NCBI RefSeq assembly: GCF_019722725.1
Contig: NZ_CP077941.1
Span: 3,224,001-3,288,000, forward strand
Length of the DNA stretch: 64,000 bases
Reading direction: 5' to 3'
Source: Vreelandella profundi
Lineage (GTDB): Bacteria; Pseudomonadota; Gammaproteobacteria; Pseudomonadales; Halomonadaceae
In this document: positions 1-9,010 of the stretch, piece after piece
Position numbering within the stretch: the stretch's first letter is position 1
Layout of the letters: each line of letters starts with the position of its first letter
The notes under the pieces: model-generated
Databases searched by the model: none
Told to the model about the DNA's origin: nothing
What the model saw: the letters and a program-made list of their open reading frames with translations, nothing else
Translations under genes and position numbers: made by a program

Positions 1-1282
1 TGTAAACAACTTGCGAGTCCAAACTTTTGTGATGCAAGCACTTTTTCCTTATGAGCGGATCGACTTCAGCATCTGTCAACCTGCGCCCATAGTTATGGCG
101 ATGCCCATGGGGGTCTAAGCCTTCAGCCTTATTAGGTTCCAGGCCGATTCGCCTTAGTCCCGACGCATAACTCTGGTTGAAGGCGTTGTAGGTATAGGGG
201 TTTCCTAAGAACCGGGAATCGAAGTTGATGAACGCATAAGGGTGGTGGCACTGCACGGAGGCCCGGTAAATCAGATACTGTCGCCACAGGGACATGAAGA
301 CCCGCGCAAACTCCTGTGGGAAGAAATACGCCTCCAGGTAGCCGTCCTTGTGATCAACTACCTTCGACTTCCAGCCGAGATGCTGGGTGCTTTGCATCTC
401 CTGCCGTGGCGAACGCGCATATTTTTCTTGCAGGTAGGCCTTGCGGGTCTTTATTCCTCTCCGGCTTTTCCAGCCTTCAGGCGCTACACCTTCTACCTCG
501 TTGTAGATTCTCACGATTGCCTGATCAGGATCGGAGGGGTTTTCAAATACGTCAGTGACCCAAAGCAGAAGTGCCTCGCTACGTCTGAATCCCGCACCAT
601 GCACAAGAAGCAGTATGAGCTTGTCTCTCAAGGCAACACGCGGGTCTTTCGCGCCGCCCAAACCGTTCAGGTAAAAGTCTTCAAACTTGCTCGAAGGGAA
701 GGCTATGGCGTCATCTTCTGTTTTCGCCAAAGGCGTTCTGCCTTTGATGCTGCGTGCTCTTTTTACTGTGGCATTGATCGATTTGTCTTTGATATGCCCC
801 AAAAAGTCGTTCTGATTCCGGCGGAACCAGGCAGCATATTGGATGCGCTCCTCATGACGGGTAGCTGTTCGTAGGTTATTTAATGGTTTTCCCAGGCCTT
901 TATCAGAGACCCAGCTAGTGAAGTTTGTCAGGTGGCTGATGTGTCGAGCTACCGTGCCTGTGGTTGCCGGAATCCAGTAGAGTCCTGAAGGGTCTAGCCC
1001 ATTCTCACCTACGGTTCCGCTGTAAAGCCTTCTGACAAAAACCGAAAACATCTCTTCTGGACTATCAAACATGTCTTTGTTGGCATCCATGAACTCAATC
1101 AGCAGTATGATCGACTGGATATGCTTGTTGATAGTGGAAAGTGAGGTGCCATTGAGGTGTAGGCTGAGTACGTAATCTGTAACAGATTGCAAAACGCCTT
1201 CGTCGGTCAGAATGATAGGAATATCAGTGGTCACGCCGCTGTTGTCCTGTGCGATTTTGGCAATGACTTTCGTGGCGATCAT
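1..1282 (-). CDS. gmtY: Site-specific tyrosine recombinase, GmtY-like (partial, 3' end off window)
   Basis: I read this open frame myself on the minus strand from an ATG at 1282; it stays open for 427 codons and runs off the left edge. It has the catalytic core of a tyrosine recombinase: an arginine motif HGAGFRRSEAL with R233-R234 and E236, and a DPHGHRHNYGRR box with H392, R395 and H396. The nucleophilic tyrosine would lie beyond the window. The N-terminal region (DNSG near 13-16, LDPSGLYWIP at 96-105) resembles what I remember of GmtY, the recombinase of gamma-mobile-trio islands, more than classical phage integrases. Such islands carry anti-phage and toxin cargo and start with gmtY-gmtX-gmtZ, so the partner genes would lie to the left. 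The recombinase call is firm; the GmtY assignment is less sure. Confidence 0.72.
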   Translation of the reverse strand, partial: MIATKVIAKIAQDNSGVTTDIPIILTDEGVLQSVTDYVLSLHLNGTSLSTINKHIQSIILLIEFMDANKDMFDSPEEMFSVFVRRLYSGTVGENGLDPSGLYWIPATTGTVARHISHLTNFTSWVSDKGLGKPLNNLRTATRHEERIQYAAWFRRNQNDFLGHIKDKSINATVKRARSIKGRTPLAKTEDDAIAFPSSKFEDFYLNGLGGAKDPRVALRDKLILLLVHGAGFRRSEALLLWVTDVFENPSDPDQAIVRIYNEVEGVAPEGWKSRRGIKTRKAYLQEKYARSPRQEMQSTQHLGWKSKVVDHKDGYLEAYFFPQEFARVFMSLWRQYLIYRASVQCHHPYAFINFDSRFLGNPYTYNAFNQSYASGLRRIGLEPNKAEGLDPHGHRHNYGRRLTDAEVDPLIRKKCLHHKSLDSQVVY

Positions 1283-1343
1283 AGCTGTTCCTTACATGAA
1301 CTACATATATTACACTACACGCCTACATGGATATCAAGCATAA

Positions 1344-1369
1344 AATAACCCCCTAAGAAGGAGGTTATT
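1344..1369. other. Hairpin in the recombinase/tspO intergenic region
   Basis: An inverted repeat with arms AATAACCCCCT (1344-1354) and AGGAGGTTATT (1359-1369), 10 of 11 pairs, loop AAGA. It lies between the divergent recombinase and tspO starts, about 60 bp upstream of the recombinase ATG. No clear T-run follows on either strand, so it may be a recombinase-related site or operator rather than a terminator. Confidence 0.4.
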
Positions 1370-1485
1370 ATCAAAATTACATACTTTTAAGCACTATACG
1401 TACCATACGTGATGCTTTTTTTATGCCTACTCCTTTTCAAACGCTGGTAGGCTATGACTCTTTGCGCTAACGGAGCAGCGTTAAA

Positions 1486-1953
1486 ATGCTTGAATCACTG
1501 ATTGTGTTACTGATTTCGATAGCGCTGGTGGGATTAACGGCGAGTACCGGCGCGCGCTTTCGGCCTGACAGCTGGTATCGCGAATTGAATAAGCCTTCCT
1601 GGACACCGCCAGATATCGCGTTCCCGATCGCCTGGGGAATACTGTATATATTGATGGCGATAGCCGCATGGCGACTGTATATGGCCGATGAATCATCTTG
1701 GCGAACAGCGGGTTTAGCCGTTTACGCACTACAGTTACTCGTTAATGCTGCGTGGTCTTGGCTGTTCTTTGGCCGTAAGCAGATTGTTGCAGCGCTTGCC
1801 GATATCGTGGGGCTACTGAGCCTGATAACGGTCGCTATTGCGCTGTTTTCCCAGGTAAGTACCCTAGCCGCATGGCTAATGGTGCCCTACTGGCTGTGGG
1901 TAGCTCTTGCGCTGGCACTCAATGCATCTATTTGGCGGCTGAATCGACGTTAA
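1486..1953 (+). CDS. tspO: TspO/MBR family tryptophan-rich sensory membrane protein
   Basis: A 155-residue, five-helix inner-membrane protein of the TspO/MBR (translocator protein) family, which binds porphyrins and other tetrapyrroles and takes part in stress and redox responses. Visible family features are the SWYRELNKPSWTPP motif after the first helix (about 29-42), the W-x-x-LY segment near 50, LNAAWSWLFFGR about 85-97 and the PYWLW...LNASIWRLN ending. The length is typical. A GGAG ten bases upstream of the ATG supports the start. It is transcribed alone, away from the recombinase and towards the converging ybiT, with a strong hairpin between them. It is probably the first host gene next to the island. 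Confidence 0.9.
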   Translation: MLESLIVLLISIALVGLTASTGARFRPDSWYRELNKPSWTPPDIAFPIAWGILYILMAIAAWRLYMADESSWRTAGLAVYALQLLVNAAWSWLFFGRKQIVAALADIVGLLSLITVAIALFSQVSTLAAWLMVPYWLWVALALALNASIWRLNRR

Positions 1954-1984
1954 TTGAATGAGCAAACATCACGAGATATTCCAG

Positions 1985-2018
1985 GGCGGGCGGCTCAATG
2001 CTGATCGAGCCGCCCGCC
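1985..2018. terminator. Strong GC hairpin between convergent tspO and ybiT
   Basis: A perfect 12-bp inverted repeat, GGCGGGCGGCTC (1985-1996) and GAGCCGCCCGCC (2007-2018), with a 10-base loop. It lies between two convergent stop codons and probably stops transcription from both sides, although there is no good T-tract. Confidence 0.65.
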
Positions 2019-2049
2019 ACTGACGCTACTTACATCAGCGTGTTATCCC

Positions 2050-3639
2050 TTAAACAACGCCCTGGCTGCGCAGGTAGTCGTCATAGCTGCCGCTGAAATC
2101 GACAATGCCTTCCGGCTGCATATCAATAATGCGCGTGGCCAGCGATGACACAAACTCGCGGTCGTGGCTCACAAACAGTAGCGTGCCGGGGTAGTTTTCC
2201 AAAGCCAGGTTTAACGCTTCGATAGACTCCATATCCAGGTGATTGGTCGGCTCATCCATCAGCAATACGTTGGGCTGAGTAAGAATTAACTTACCAAACA
2301 GCATACGGCCCTGCTCACCACCGGAAATAACCTTCACCGACTTGCCGATATCGTCGCTGGAAAACAGCATCCGCCCTAGTGCGCCGCGAACTACCTGCTC
2401 GCCACCATTGGTCCAGCTAGACATCCACTCAAACAGCGTAGCGTCGACAGCGAAATCATCGCTATGATCCTGGGCAAAAACACCCACATCAGCGGCTTCC
2501 GTCCATTTCACTTCGCCAGCATCCGGGTGCAACTCGCCAGCCAGCGTTTTAAGCAGCGTGGTTTTGCCGATACCGTTGGGCCCGATAATGGCAATACGCT
2601 CACCGGCTTCAACGGTCATGGATAAGCGCTTAAACAGCGGCGCGTTGCCATCGTAGGCTTTGGTAATCGCATCCACATTCACAGCGTTACGGTGGATTTT
2701 TTTGGCCTGATCAAAACGGATAAACGGGCTAACGCGGCTGGAAGGCTTAATGTCTTCGAGCTTGATTTTATCGATTTGACGCGCACGCGATGTGGCCTGC
2801 TTGGCTTTCGAGGCGTTGGCAGAGAAACGGCTAACAAACTGCTGTAGCTCAGCAATTTGCGCTTTTTTCTTGGCATTATCAGAGTGCTGACGCTCGCGAA
2901 CGGCGGTAGCAGCGGTCATGTAATCATCATAATTACCGGGAAACAGAGTAATCTCACCGTAATCCAGATCCGCCATGTGCGTGCATACGCTATTCAGAAA
3001 GTGGCGGTCGTGAGAAATGATGATCATGGTGCTGTTGCGCGCTTTAAGCATATCTTCCAGCCAGCGGATCGTGTTGATATCCAGGTGGTTGGTAGGCTCA
3101 TCCAGCAGTAACACATCAGGATCAGAGAACAGCGCCTGGGCCAGCAATACACGCAGTTTCCAACCAGGCGAGACTTCACTCATCGGGCCAGTATGCTGCT
3201 CAATAGGAATACCCAAACCCAGCAGCAGTTCGCCAGCGCGCGGCTCGGCGGTATAGCCGTCCAACTCAGCAAAGCGTACTTCAAGGTCAGCGACGGCCAT
3301 GCCGTCTTCTTCGCTCATTTCTGGCAAGCTATAAATACGCTCACGTTCAGCGGCTATTGACCACAGCTCAACGTTGCCCATGATCACGGTATCGATTACC
3401 CGCTCGTTCTCAAACGCGAACTGATCCTGGCGCAGTTTACCTAGCCGCGTGCTGCTATCCAGCATCACCTGGCCGGAAGAGGGCTCCAAATCACCACCTA
3501 GAATTTTCATAAAGGTGGATTTTCCGCAGCCGTTTGCGCCAATCAGGCCGTAACGGTTGCCGTTGTTGAATTTAACGGAAACATTTTCAAACAGGGGCTT
3601 AGCCCCAAACTGCATGGTGATATTGGCGGTTGCGATCAC
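2050..3639 (-). CDS. ybiT: ABC-F family ATPase, YbiT-like
   Basis: A 529-residue soluble protein with two ABC ATPase domains and no membrane segments, the layout of ABC-F proteins that act on ribosomes. It matches E. coli YbiT closely from the start ([16 protein letters not shown], [25 protein letters not shown]) to the end ([21 protein letters not shown]). First domain: Walker A GANGCGKS about 34-41 and [11 protein letters not shown] about 178-188. Then a helical linker rich in K/A/R ([12 protein letters not shown]). Second domain: GPNGIGKTT near 355 and [11 protein letters not shown] near 460. The length equals that of YbiT (530). It is a single gene. The exact role of YbiT in translation is less well defined than that of EttA. 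Confidence 0.93.
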   Translation of the reverse strand: MIATANITMQFGAKPLFENVSVKFNNGNRYGLIGANGCGKSTFMKILGGDLEPSSGQVMLDSSTRLGKLRQDQFAFENERVIDTVIMGNVELWSIAAERERIYSLPEMSEEDGMAVADLEVRFAELDGYTAEPRAGELLLGLGIPIEQHTGPMSEVSPGWKLRVLLAQALFSDPDVLLLDEPTNHLDINTIRWLEDMLKARNSTMIIISHDRHFLNSVCTHMADLDYGEITLFPGNYDDYMTAATAVRERQHSDNAKKKAQIAELQQFVSRFSANASKAKQATSRARQIDKIKLEDIKPSSRVSPFIRFDQAKKIHRNAVNVDAITKAYDGNAPLFKRLSMTVEAGERIAIIGPNGIGKTTLLKTLAGELHPDAGEVKWTEAADVGVFAQDHSDDFAVDATLFEWMSSWTNGGEQVVRGALGRMLFSSDDIGKSVKVISGGEQGRMLFGKLILTQPNVLLMDEPTNHLDMESIEALNLALENYPGTLLFVSHDREFVSSLATRIIDMQPEGIVDFSGSYDDYLRSQGVV

Positions 3640-3733
3640 AAAAGGAGCCCAGTTAGCGTGTCATTTACTATACGAAAGGCTCGCGATTCTACGCGCTCTT
3701 GGGCGCGTATTCATCCATCATCCGTTAGTGGTT

Positions 3734-4588
3734 TCAGGCAATTGCCGGAATATCGAGCAGAAAGCGTTCACCATCAATCGCTTGGCGCAATCGAGTGATC
3801 AAAATATCGACAATGCCAGGGTGCTCCCCTACAAGCCGAGTAACGCTTACCTCTAAGTGTGAATGTCGCTGCTGGGCCGCTGTGTAAATCTCAGCAATGT
3901 CTCCACCCTCACCTGCATGGCGCCCTGGCGAAAGAAACAGCATGGCTAAGATAACCGGGCCGGCGCTGAATTCAGGCGAGTCCAGCAGGCTTTCCAACAG
4001 CGGCTCGTTAAAGCGGTACTCTTCACCCTCACGGCGCTCCATAGAAGCAGCGGTAACGCTAGTGACATCCTCACCCAGCAGCACGCTAAGCTGCCCCGCT
4101 AAGCGATTACGTACCGCAGTGACCTCAGGGATCGGGCTGCCGTGATCGACCAAGGCCACGCGAGGAGCGGTGCCGGTCGGGTACTTTTCGCGCACGTTAT
4201 CAGCCAGTAAATGCGCAAGGCGCAGATCGTTATCGCCGCGTTCATCGACCAGCGGCTGGGCCACGCGTATCTTAACGTGTGGAAAGCGCGCCTGTAGTGT
4301 AGCCATGCGTTCAGGCAGATAGCCGGTGAGCGCTTTACTCGGCCCGAAAAAAAACGGTAAAACGATAATCTCCGTTGCCCCCTGCTCGGCGCTGCGCTCA
4401 GCGGCGGGGCCAAGCGTCGTCGCGGGAAGTCCTTCAACGGCTTCCACGGGAATCTTATTGGAGTGCAGGAGCGAAGCAGCCTGTACGTTTTCACCCATCT
4501 GTTGGCTAAGCATAGACGCCACGCGACGCAAGTTGAGCGTTGCCTGCGGGCGTAACGAGCCGTTATCCACCAAAAAAATTGCGCGCAT
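3734..4588 (-). CDS. CbiX-type sirohydrochlorin chelatase-like protein
   Basis: A 284-residue protein built from two tandem CbiX-like halves, the fold of class II chelatases that insert Co2+ or Fe2+ into sirohydrochlorin. The second half carries the expected metal histidines: VDHGS near 147 and LFLSPGRHAGEGGDI near 220. The first half has the equivalent segments VDNGS at 8-12 and LPFFFGPSKALTGYLP, in which both histidines are gone. So only the C-terminal half looks catalytic and the N-terminal half is probably structural. Cobalamin or siroheme synthesis genes are not nearby, so the metal cannot be told from context. It is divergent from chaC. Confidence 0.75.
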   Translation of the reverse strand: MRAIFLVDNGSLRPQATLNLRRVASMLSQQMGENVQAASLLHSNKIPVEAVEGLPATTLGPAAERSAEQGATEIIVLPFFFGPSKALTGYLPERMATLQARFPHVKIRVAQPLVDERGDNDLRLAHLLADNVREKYPTGTAPRVALVDHGSPIPEVTAVRNRLAGQLSVLLGEDVTSVTAASMERREGEEYRFNEPLLESLLDSPEFSAGPVILAMLFLSPGRHAGEGGDIAEIYTAAQQRHSHLEVSVTRLVGEHPGIVDILITRLRQAIDGERFLLDIPAIA

Positions 4589-4680
4589 GCCTGCCTCCTG
4601 CCGCCGTTAGATAAGCGATCACCAGTGACATGATAAGCTAGATTATTGTCTTATAACGCACTGGCTCGCACTGTTATTTA

Positions 4681-4763
4681 CAAAGCCATAGGTATTTATA
4701 AAACTAGGTATTTATAAAACTATAGGTATTTACAAAATCATAAGTATTGATAAAACCATAGGG
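4681..4763. repeat. Imperfect tandem repeat, 16-19 nt unit, about 4.5 copies
   Basis: Five consecutive units share the pattern AAAA-C-ATAGGTATTTAT: 4681-4699, 4700-4715, 4716-4733, 4734-4751, and a partial one at 4752-4763. They fill the AT-rich region between the divergent chelatase and chaC starts, and the last unit ends in the AGGG that may serve as the chaC ribosome site. They are contiguous, with no spacers, so this is not a CRISPR. Confidence 0.8.
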
Positions 4764-4775
4764 TGCTTGATAACG

Positions 4776-5360
4776 ATGTTAGATACCACAGCCCTTAATC
4801 AGCAAAGAAATTTCTTCGATGGCCATTCGAGCCTATGGCTGTTCGGCTACGGGTCGTTAATCTGGAAGGCTGACTTTGACTATCTAGAGCGCCGTTCGGC
4901 GTATATTCACGGCTGGGAACGAAGGTTTTGGCAAGGCTCCCACGACCACCGCGGTACTCCTGAAGCACCGGGGCGTGTTGCCACACTGATTCGTGCCCAA
5001 GGAGCAGTTTGCCACGGCATGGCCTATCGCATTACGCCAGACGTACTCGCGCCGCTGGATACGCGGGAAAAAAACGGCTATTTGCGGGAAAAAGTACCGC
5101 TCACCTTTGTTGATGGCAATGTTGGTGACAATGGCGATGCCGCTGAGCAAAGCGAGGGGCTGATTTATTTGGCCAGCGACGACAATCCGGCCTTTTTAGG
5201 CGAGGCGCCGCTTGCCGATATTGCCCAGCAAATTGCTTATGCACACGGGCCCAGCGGCGCTAACGCAGAGTACTTGCTAAACCTTGCAACCGCCCTACGT
5301 GAACTGGGCGCAGAAGACGCCCATATCTTTGCGTTAGAACACCAGTTGAAGCTTCTTTAA
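4776..5360 (+). CDS. chaC: ChaC-type gamma-glutamylcyclotransferase
   Basis: A protein of about 194 residues of the ChaC/GGCT family, which degrades glutathione in the cytoplasm to 5-oxoproline and Cys-Gly. The signature substrate loop FGYGSLIW follows LWLF near residue 24. An acidic catalytic residue is expected in the central DTREKNGYLREKVPL segment, and YL...NPAFLGEA is typical of the family. I chose the ATG at 4776 over an in-frame TTG at 4767 because the AGGG at 4760-4763 is better spaced. The product 5-oxoproline could feed the pxpABC operon at 37.5 kb; that link is an inference. The stop lies 2 bp from that of the convergent HPP gene. Confidence 0.9.
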   Translation: MLDTTALNQQRNFFDGHSSLWLFGYGSLIWKADFDYLERRSAYIHGWERRFWQGSHDHRGTPEAPGRVATLIRAQGAVCHGMAYRITPDVLAPLDTREKNGYLREKVPLTFVDGNVGDNGDAAEQSEGLIYLASDDNPAFLGEAPLADIAQQIAYAHGPSGANAEYLLNLATALRELGAEDAHIFALEHQLKLL

Positions 5361-5362
5361 CG

Positions 5363-5896
5363 TTACCAGTAGCTTGGGTAGCGGCGATGTCGGGCAAGAT
5401 TATTAACTAATATCGCGATGATCAGCATCAGTACGCTGCCGGCCCCGATCGGCAACAGCGGGTACCACCAGCCCAATTGATGAACGCTTGCGCCACCCGC
5501 CACAGCAATCAATGCCGCCGCTGCTCCCGGCGGGTGAACCGTGTGCGTTAACTGCATGCCAAGCACCGATAGCGATACGGCCAGCGACATGGAAAGCGGA
5601 GAGGTACCCAGCAGCTGATAGCACGCAACGCCAATGCCTGCTGATAACATACTGCCAAACAGTACGTGGCTTGGCTGAGCAAAAGGACTTTCAGGCGCTG
5701 CATAAATCAGCACTGACGTTGCCCCAAAGGAACCTACGATGAGCAGCTGCTGCGACAGCCACGCTGAACTGAGCAAACAAATGACTGCCATACCGGTAAA
5801 GGCGCCAAACCAAGACCAACATGCATCCTGCCAACCCACTCGCGCACGCTGTATTCGTTGCCCCCGCATCTTGCCAAGATAAGTTTTCATCGCCAT
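5363..5896 (-). CDS. HPP family integral membrane protein
   Basis: A protein of about 177 residues with four hydrophobic segments and the family motif HPPGAAAAL near 120 (in LTHTVHPPGAAAALIAVAGG). Proteins of the HPP family are membrane proteins; some act in nitrite transport in plastids, but the bacterial role is mostly undefined. The central SFGATSVLIYAAPESPFAQP and NNLA end segment also fit. I chose an ATG at 5896; an in-frame ATG at 5890 and a TTG at 5908 are alternatives. It is convergent with chaC. Confidence 0.8.
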   Translation of the reverse strand: MAMKTYLGKMRGQRIQRARVGWQDACWSWFGAFTGMAVICLLSSAWLSQQLLIVGSFGATSVLIYAAPESPFAQPSHVLFGSMLSAGIGVACYQLLGTSPLSMSLAVSLSVLGMQLTHTVHPPGAAAALIAVAGGASVHQLGWWYPLLPIGAGSVLMLIIAILVNNLARHRRYPSYW

Positions 5897-6064
5897 CGCT
5901 TTGCACAAAAATAGTGCGACATAATGGCAAATTGCACCAAATAGGCAAATGACAATTGATCATAGCGTTATGAATTAAGTTCAGGCGCTTACCGTCAGTG
6001 CGAATTAATGCTTTCCACACAAATACTTAGCAAGCTTAATTAAATCCCAAGATCGAAATTCGGG

Positions 6065-6358
6065 TTACATCATTAGCCACGAGAGGATAAATAATCCCAG
6101 TAAAGTGCGCACAATACCGCCTATCAGTGAGCCGCGCAGAAAGGCGCGCAGCCCGCCCCATAGGATCAATAGGCCCACAATCAGCACGGCAATGCTGAAA
6201 AATGAATCATTAATACCTAAAGAACGAGTGAGGCCATCAATAAAATCACCGAAGGCACCAAAGAAGTTGGTGAAAATGCCTAGCAGAAACTCAACCACCA
6301 CGCGGATTGCTTCGCCGATGGTTTCACCTATTTCGTCAAAAAAGCCGTTTTCCTGCAT
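6065..6358 (-). CDS. Small predicted membrane protein, unknown function
   Basis: A 97-residue protein with an amphipathic N-terminal half (ETIGEAIRVVVEFLLGIF) and two hydrophobic C-terminal segments at about 54-72 and 78-96, separated by RAFLRGS. I recognise no family. The start codon is preceded by a weak purine stretch. It is divergent from ydfG and tandem with the HPP gene after a gap of about 160 bp. Coding looks real from its clean hydrophobic pattern, but the evidence is modest. Confidence 0.5.
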   Translation of the reverse strand: MQENGFFDEIGETIGEAIRVVVEFLLGIFTNFFGAFGDFIDGLTRSLGINDSFFSIAVLIVGLLILWGGLRAFLRGSLIGGIVRTLLGLFILSWLMM

Positions 6359-6492
6359 CGGTAGTACCTAAGGCTGAGAAGGATAAGCATGGCATTGTCA
6401 GCTAAAATGCTAGCGCAGGCAAAAACAGCGTCATAAGGCTCAACACTAATAAAGTGTGAGAGCGCCGCGTCGCGTTTTAATGCGTTAACTAA

Positions 6493-7269
<777 letters not shown>

Positions 7270-7440
7270 TTAGCCCTCGCTACCGCAACATTATCCAAGC
7301 GACCGCGTCATTGCTTACGATAAGCCATGGCATGGTCGCCTAGCGTCTATTTAGCACCTCTCTAGTCCTACTTTGCGCCCCGCCCTAACTGCCACTATTG
7401 CCGCCATCTTCAAGAATGCACGTCCCGTTTCGTTAGTCGC

Positions 7441-7521
7441 TAAAACTAGCTGCTTAAAGCTAGTCACTTAAAACCAGTCGCTTAAAACCAGTTGCTTAAA
7501 ACCAGTCACTTAAAACATAGC
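7441..7521. repeat. 14-nt tandem repeat, about 5.5 copies
   Basis: Contiguous 14-base units with consensus TTAAAACCAGTCRC: 7441-7453, 7454-7467, 7468-7481, 7482-7495, 7496-7509, then a partial 7510-7521. They lie in the 400-bp ydfG/malonate gap, about 45 bp upstream of a probable promoter. The rest of the gap (7270-7440) shows nothing I can name. Confidence 0.85.
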
Positions 7522-7563
7522 CCGCATGCGTGCGCCTTGGCCAAAGGTCGGGGGGTGTCTGCC

Positions 7564-7592
7564 TTGACTAAGAAATCCCAAAAGGCTATCTG
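7564..7592 (+). promoter_or_regulatory. Possible sigma-70 promoter of the malonate cassette
   Basis: TTGACT at 7564-7569 and TATCTG at 7587-7592 are 17 bases apart; an AT-rich TTATATATAT follows at once. It is the best-looking promoter ahead of the decarboxylase gene (start 7670). No malonate regulator gene was found nearby. Confidence 0.45.
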
Positions 7593-7669
7593 TTATATAT
7601 ATCAATCGTAGATGATAAATTTATTACTCATTTCCTTGGAACCGCCGTTTTTAATCTCGAGGTTGGCGC

Positions 7670-8983
7670 ATGAATATGAACATGTCGTTTTTACAGGATC
7701 TGCTTTCCAACATAAGCGTGCGCACCCGAGGCCGAAGCAGTCTTTTCGGCACGCTGGACAAGAACGCCAGTTCTTTGCAAACCCTTATATCGGCTTGCGA
7801 TACGCTGATGCATCGTGGCGGCGAGGCCTCGCAAATACTGACCGCACAGCGGGCACTGGAACATTATCGACGCTTAAGCGATGAGGAGAAACTGGCCTTT
7901 TTCACGCTGCTGGCCGACGATTATTCCGCTGACCCTGCTCCTATTCATGCCGCTTATCAGCTTTATTGCGAGCATCAAGATAACGCTGCTCTTGAACGCC
8001 TCTTTAATGCTTGTGAACCACGCCGACAGGATTTACTACGACGCCTGAACCTGTGCCCGGGCGGCACCTTTGAACTGGTTCACATGCGTGCGGACTTGCT
8101 TAAACGGCTCAAGCAGAACCCTGAGCTTTCAGCCTTGGACGCCGACTTTGCTCATCTGTTCGCGTCTTGGTTTAACCGTGGCTTCTTAGTGCTGGAAAGC
8201 ATCGACTGGAATACGCCGGCAGCGGTTTTGGAGAAGCTGATTCGGTACGAGGCCGTGCATGAGATTGGTGACTGGCATGACCTGCGCCGCCGTTTAGACC
8301 CCGAAGACCGCCACTGCTACGCCTTTTTCCACCCGGCCACCGGCGATGAGCCGCTGATTTTCGTTGAAGTAGCGCTTTGCCGCGGCATCCCTGGCAACGT
8401 GCAAAAAATACTCGAGCACGGTGAGGAAGTGCCGCTAGACGAGGTGGATACGGCGGTGTTTTACAGCATCAGCAACTGCCAAGCGGGCCTTAAAGGCGTC
8501 TCTTTCGGCAACTTCCTGATTAAGCAGGTGGTCCAGGAGCTCAGCCGGGAACTGCCTCAGTTAAAGAATTTTGTCACGCTGTCGCCAATCCCTGGGTTCT
8601 CAGCCTGGCTGGATCAGCAGCTGGAAAGCCCGCAGGCTGGCGAGGAAGATGCGCCCGATAGCGGTACTCAGAAAGAGTTATCGCGCCTTGCCGCCACGTA
8701 TTTAGTCAACGCCAAACATCGCAGTGGTCAGCCGCTAGATCCCGTTGCACGTTTCCACCTTGGCAATGGCGCCAGCCTGCATCGTATTAATTTTCAAGCA
8801 GATATGTCCGCAAAAGGCTTGCAGCAATCTAAGGGCCTGATGGTCAACTATCTCTATCAATTAGACCGGATCGAACATAATCACGAGACCTTCAGCCGCG
8901 ACTATAGCGTGGTATGTACGAGCGACATTCGTCGCTTGGCCAGCCAGGCCAAACAACCATTGAGCTTAGAGCCCAGCGCCTAA
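7670..8983 (+). CDS. matA: Malonyl-CoA decarboxylase
   Basis: A 437-residue enzyme that converts malonyl-CoA to acetyl-CoA and CO2. It has the two-domain layout of the family: an N-terminal helical domain, then a GNAT-like catalytic domain. Segments typical of the family are LNLCPGGTFELVHMRADL near 124, WFNRGFLVL near 168, an RLDPEDRHCYAFFHP stretch near 205, PLIFVEVAL, FYSISNCQAGLKGVSFGNFLIKQVV-type sequence near 265-290 and the catalytic LSPIPGFSAWL near 305. The length is normal. GAGG lies 7 bases before the ATG. It heads the operon matA-matB-madL-madM, which takes up external malonate, activates it and decarboxylates it to acetyl-CoA. Confidence 0.93.
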   Translation: MNMNMSFLQDLLSNISVRTRGRSSLFGTLDKNASSLQTLISACDTLMHRGGEASQILTAQRALEHYRRLSDEEKLAFFTLLADDYSADPAPIHAAYQLYCEHQDNAALERLFNACEPRRQDLLRRLNLCPGGTFELVHMRADLLKRLKQNPELSALDADFAHLFASWFNRGFLVLESIDWNTPAAVLEKLIRYEAVHEIGDWHDLRRRLDPEDRHCYAFFHPATGDEPLIFVEVALCRGIPGNVQKILEHGEEVPLDEVDTAVFYSISNCQAGLKGVSFGNFLIKQVVQELSRELPQLKNFVTLSPIPGFSAWLDQQLESPQAGEEDAPDSGTQKELSRLAATYLVNAKHRSGQPLDPVARFHLGNGASLHRINFQADMSAKGLQQSKGLMVNYLYQLDRIEHNHETFSRDYSVVCTSDIRRLASQAKQPLSLEPSA

Positions 8984-9010
8984 GCGTAACGACAACAAGA
9001 AGGAGTCCCC

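Noticed and set aside
242..874. Plus-strand open frame of 210 codons at the left edge
   Set aside because: It lies antisense to the recombinase frame, which is open for 427 codons with recombinase motifs; the plus frame has no recognisable domain.
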